A stretch of DNA of 64,000 nt from DSVQ01 sp964484765. GTDB lineage: Bacteria; Planctomycetota; Planctomycetia; Planctomycetales; Planctomycetaceae. The stretch covers positions 62,001-126,000 of the forward strand of contig CAZAGI010000013.1 of NCBI GenBank assembly GCA_964484765.1, given 5' to 3'. Positions 61,846 to 64,000 of this stretch are shown here, piece after piece; position 1 is the stretch's first letter; each line of letters starts with the position of its first letter. The position numbers and the translations under genes are program-made. The notes below the pieces were generated by a model. That model saw only the letters and a program-made list of their open reading frames with translations. It searched no databases and was not told the DNA's origin.

Positions 61846-63411
61846 ATGCAGGCGAGTGTGTGGATTGGCTGGCGACCCGCGATGGCGGCCGCCCTATTGG
61901 GCCTCTTGTGGTTGACGCCCTTGGCGAACCCCACCTTCGCCCAGGATGCACCGGCGGAAACGAAACCCGCGGAAGCGGCGGCCCCGGCCGAAGCCACTCC
62001 GCCCGTTGCCGCAGCACCCGCTGTCGCCCCGGCAACACCCGCCTTCCTGGCCGGCAAGTCCGACACTGGTTCGACCGCCTGGTTGATGACCAGCGCCGCG
62101 CTCGTCTGCTTCATGATGCCTGGCCTCGCGCTCTTCTACGGCGGCATGGTCCGCGCGAAGAACGTCCTGAACATGTTCATGTGCGTCATGGTCTGCGTCC
62201 CCATCGTGACCATTCAATGGGTCCTTTGCGGATACAGCCTGGCGTTCGCCGTCCCTTCCGCACCCGGTTTCACCGCGGATGCCGGCAAGAACGACGACGG
62301 CACCGACAAGCCGAAGCTCAGCTATCTCGGCTGGGATCCCAACCTGGTGATGCTCAGTTCTTTTGGAGCGCCGAGCGCCGGCGAACCGGGCAAACCCGAA
62401 ACGGCCAAGCCCGGCTATACCATCGATCTCGTCAGCGGTGACACGGTGGGCTCGATCGCGAACGGGATCCCCGAACTGTTGTTCTGTATGTTCCAGATGA
62501 TGTTCGCCATCATCACACCGGCATTGATCGTCGGGGCGATTGCGGAACGCGTCAAGTTCTCAGCATGGTGCCTCTTCGTGGCACTGTGGGCAACAATCGT
62601 CTACGACCCGGTCTGTCACTGGGTGTGGAACGTCAACGGTTGGTTGTTCCAGGCGGGCGTGCTCGACTTCGCCGGTGGAACTGTGGTGCACGTTCTCGCC
62701 GGGGTCTCGGCCCTGGCCTTGATCCTGATTCTGCCACGACGCCGTGGTTATCCGACGGTGCCCATGATGCCGCACAGCATCGGCTGGACACTGATGGGCG
62801 CAGCGATGCTGATGGTCGGCTGGTTCGGCTTCAATGCCGGTTCCGCAGTTGCCGTCGGTAAGGACTTCCTGCCGATTTCCGCGAATGTGGCGGTTCTCGC
62901 CTTCGCGACGACCGCAATCGCCGGCGGTGCCGCCGCCGGCTCGTGGATGCTCGCCGAATGGGTCTACATCGGCAAGCCGACCGCATTGGGTGTCGGCTCA
63001 GGGATTGTCGCCGGTCTCGTCGTGATTACACCGTGCTCCGGTCACGTCAGCCCGGGTGCCGCGCTCATCATCGGCTTGATCGGCGGCGTGGTTTGCTTCA
63101 TCGCAGTCCAATGCAAGTCGCTGCTCAAGTACGATGACTCGCTTGACGTCGTGGGTGTCCACGGTGTCGGCGGCGGTCTGGGTGCCTTGCTCGTCGGTCT
63201 GTTCGTAATCCGCCCCGCTGTCGCCGATGTGAGCGCTCAGTTCATGCTGCAGCTCAAGGGCGTGGCGATCACCGGCGGTTACGCCTTCCTGGTGACGCTC
63301 GTTCTCGGGTTCATCATCCACAAAACCATCGGCTTCACCGTCGATGAACACACCGAAGAAGAAGGCCTCGACGTCAAGGAACACGGCGAATCGGCTTACC
63401 GACTCATCTGA
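61846..63411 (+). CDS. amt: Ammonium transporter, Amt family
   Basis: A 521-residue membrane channel for ammonium. A signal-peptide-like segment (RPAMAAALLGLLWLTPLANP) and an Ala/Pro/Glu-rich linker to about residue 60 precede the 11-helix core. The core has GLALFYGGMVRAKNVLNM, the first pore His in VYDPVCHWVWN, DFAGGTVVHVLAGVSALAL and the second pore His in DVVGVHGVGGGLGALLVG. The C-terminus (EEGLDVKEHGESAYR) is the conserved tail that contacts P-II proteins. The ATG at 61846 follows an AGGAG SD; an upstream TTG is not needed. No glnK/P-II gene is adjacent. A short relic of a similar tail follows at 63615. Confidence 0.96.
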   Translation: MQASVWIGWRPAMAAALLGLLWLTPLANPTFAQDAPAETKPAEAAAPAEATPPVAAAPAVAPATPAFLAGKSDTGSTAWLMTSAALVCFMMPGLALFYGGMVRAKNVLNMFMCVMVCVPIVTIQWVLCGYSLAFAVPSAPGFTADAGKNDDGTDKPKLSYLGWDPNLVMLSSFGAPSAGEPGKPETAKPGYTIDLVSGDTVGSIANGIPELLFCMFQMMFAIITPALIVGAIAERVKFSAWCLFVALWATIVYDPVCHWVWNVNGWLFQAGVLDFAGGTVVHVLAGVSALALILILPRRRGYPTVPMMPHSIGWTLMGAAMLMVGWFGFNAGSAVAVGKDFLPISANVAVLAFATTAIAGGAAAGSWMLAEWVYIGKPTALGVGSGIVAGLVVITPCSGHVSPGAALIIGLIGGVVCFIAVQCKSLLKYDDSLDVVGVHGVGGGLGALLVGLFVIRPAVADVSAQFMLQLKGVAITGGYAFLVTLVLGFIIHKTIGFTVDEHTEEEGLDVKEHGESAYRLI

Positions 63412-63438
63412 CCCTAAGGGCCATGCTGAAAGCGACAA

Positions 63439-63474
63439 GCCCTGCGTGTGGCTCGCAAGTACCACATGCAGGGC
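63439..63474 (+). other. Stem-loop 28 bases after amt
   Basis: A 13-bp inverted repeat with one G-U pair (63439-63451 with 63462-63474) around a 10-base loop. No T-run follows, so it may protect the amt mRNA 3' end or form part of a repeat. It is the first of three stem-loops in this gap. Confidence 0.5.
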
Positions 63475-63542
63475 CTCCGCCTAAAGTCCAATGTCGGCAA
63501 GACGTCGACAACGGATCGGTCAGGGACGGCCGAATGTTGCAA

Positions 63543-63572
63543 GAACCCGGTCTGCCTCGTCAGGCCGGGTTC
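63543..63572 (+). terminator. Stem-loop, possible terminator of amt
   Basis: GAACCCGG at 63543-63550 pairs with CCGGGTTC at 63565-63572, and CTG/CAG extends it inward past a T-G pair, for a 12-bp stem around a 6-base loop. Only a weak T-containing stretch follows. Confidence 0.5.
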
Positions 63573-63614
63573 TGTCATTGTCGGTCTGCGCGAGTGCCAC
63601 CAGTCTCCGCATGA

Positions 63615-63686
63615 TTCACCGAGGACGAAATCACCGAAAAATTGGGCCTGGATGTGGGTTCACACGGTGAAAGCGCGTCTCGGCTG
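63615..63686 (+). pseudogene. Relic of an amt C-terminus
   Basis: Translating the frame at 63615 gives FTEDEITEKLGLDV then GSHGESASRL, which matches the end of the intact Amt (FTVDEHTEEEGLDV, KEHGESAYRL) at most positions. No start, upstream homology or pore sequence precedes it; Amt-like similarity begins abruptly. It is probably what remains of a tandem amt copy after deletion. An open frame continues to about 63760 without further resemblance. Confidence 0.7.
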
Positions 63687-63723
63687 AAGGGATTCGGTGC
63701 GAAGGATGCCTATCGACCATCGC

Positions 63724-63757
63724 CGCCCTGCCAGATTCCCTGGCGGGGCGTTTTTTT
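63724..63757 (+). terminator. Rho-independent terminator
   Basis: An 11-bp stem with one T-G pair (63724-63734 with 63740-63750) around a 5-base loop, followed directly by seven T residues. It is a textbook intrinsic terminator for plus-strand transcription, downstream of amt and of the amt relic, and is probably inherited from the lost second amt. Confidence 0.85.
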
Positions 63758-63874
63758 CCGGCGTTGAAAACAGCTTGCGAATTCGTAATCGACGTCATCG
63801 ACGCTTAGAATGTCGGGCCATCGCTGACATCATTCTGCTGATCGATCAATCCGTCCGCTCTTGACGCGAGCCTC

Positions 63875-64000
63875 ATGTCGCTTCCTTGTACTGCTCCCGA
63901 GACGAACTTTGGAGGCAACATTCGTTTCGCTCCCCAGTGGTTCTACACGCCGAAGAACGAAGAGGAACTGCTGGAGATTCTGCAAAGGCACGCCGGGAAA
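63875..64000 (+). CDS. FAD-linked oxidase, 3'-truncated by the window edge
   Basis: Only the first 42 residues are in the window. NFGGNIRFAPQWFYTPKNEEELLEILQRHA matches the start of the FAD-binding PCMH domain of aldonolactone oxidase/alditol oxidase-type enzymes (NWGGNIRF...P...EEL). Family level only can be stated. A TAGAAT hexamer at 63806-63811 may be its -10 box. The ATG at 63875 has a weak SD (GCGAG). Confidence 0.75.
   Translation, partial: MSLPCTAPETNFGGNIRFAPQWFYTPKNEEELLEILQRHAGK

Noticed and set aside
1..64000. CRISPR array, prophage, integrase or insertion sequence
   Set aside because: No spaced direct repeats, transposase, integrase or phage structural gene was found on either strand.

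Overview
The window looks like chromosomal DNA of a member of the Planctomycetota. It is GC-rich. It carries several families that are hallmarks of that phylum: secreted beta-propeller dehydrogenase-like proteins with HEAT repeats and a CxxCH haem site (PVC type), a paired DUF1549/DUF1553 'planctomycete cytochrome' protein and DUF1501 protein, DUF1080 glycosidase-like lipoproteins, a Uma2-type gene, and large VWA/STN/glycine-rich proteins. No phage, plasmid, integrase, transposase, CRISPR array, rRNA or tRNA gene was seen. The left edge cuts threonyl-tRNA synthetase and the right edge cuts an FAD-linked oxidase.

Layout. 0-5 kb: thrS (partial), a small zinc-ribbon membrane protein, a secreted hypothetical protein, a UspA protein and a degenerate GGDEF protein. 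5-14.4 kb: a secreted PVC-type haem protein, two coupled amidohydrolases, then the PSD1/DUF1549/DUF1553 + DUF1501 pair. 14.4-22.3 kb: a minus-strand set of five genes that reads as a sugar or polyol catabolic unit (propeller/HEAT protein, separate HEAT/cytochrome protein, Gfo/Idh/MocA oxidoreductase, TIM-barrel isomerase, ROK kinase), with REP-like palindromes in its gaps. 22.5-31.6 kb: a C45-type acyltransferase/peptidase, hpnC, a class V aminotransferase, recJ, an HpcH/HpaI aldolase broken by an in-frame stop, and an S9 peptidase fused to an SGNH esterase. 31.8-35.8 kb: a Tat-signal-bearing EutB-EutC fusion, a Uma2 protein, trmL and a ParE-type toxin-antitoxin pair. 35.8-45 kb: an APC permease, a DUF1080 lipoprotein, an M20 peptidase, an LptF/LptG permease, a small Hpt protein and a secreted gluzincin-like protein. 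45.3-57.5 kb: a VWA/STN protein joined across an A9 run to a TPR/YfaP-like reading frame, tsaD, a CtpA-type S41 protease, an AddB-like nuclease, an unknown gene and rtcB. 57.7-64 kb: a DUF2325-like protein, a halogenase-like flavoprotein, a lipoprotein, amt with a short relic of a second amt downstream, and the start of an FAD oxidase.

The strongest points for follow-up are the putatively exported single-chain ethanolamine ammonia-lyase, the possible -1 frameshift fusion at 47814-47822, the nonsense-interrupted aldolase, the split propeller/cytochrome pair with its palindromic element, and the amt relic. Starts were chosen from Shine-Dalgarno-like sequences, signal peptides and overlaps. All family calls rest on recognising motifs by eye, without database searches.
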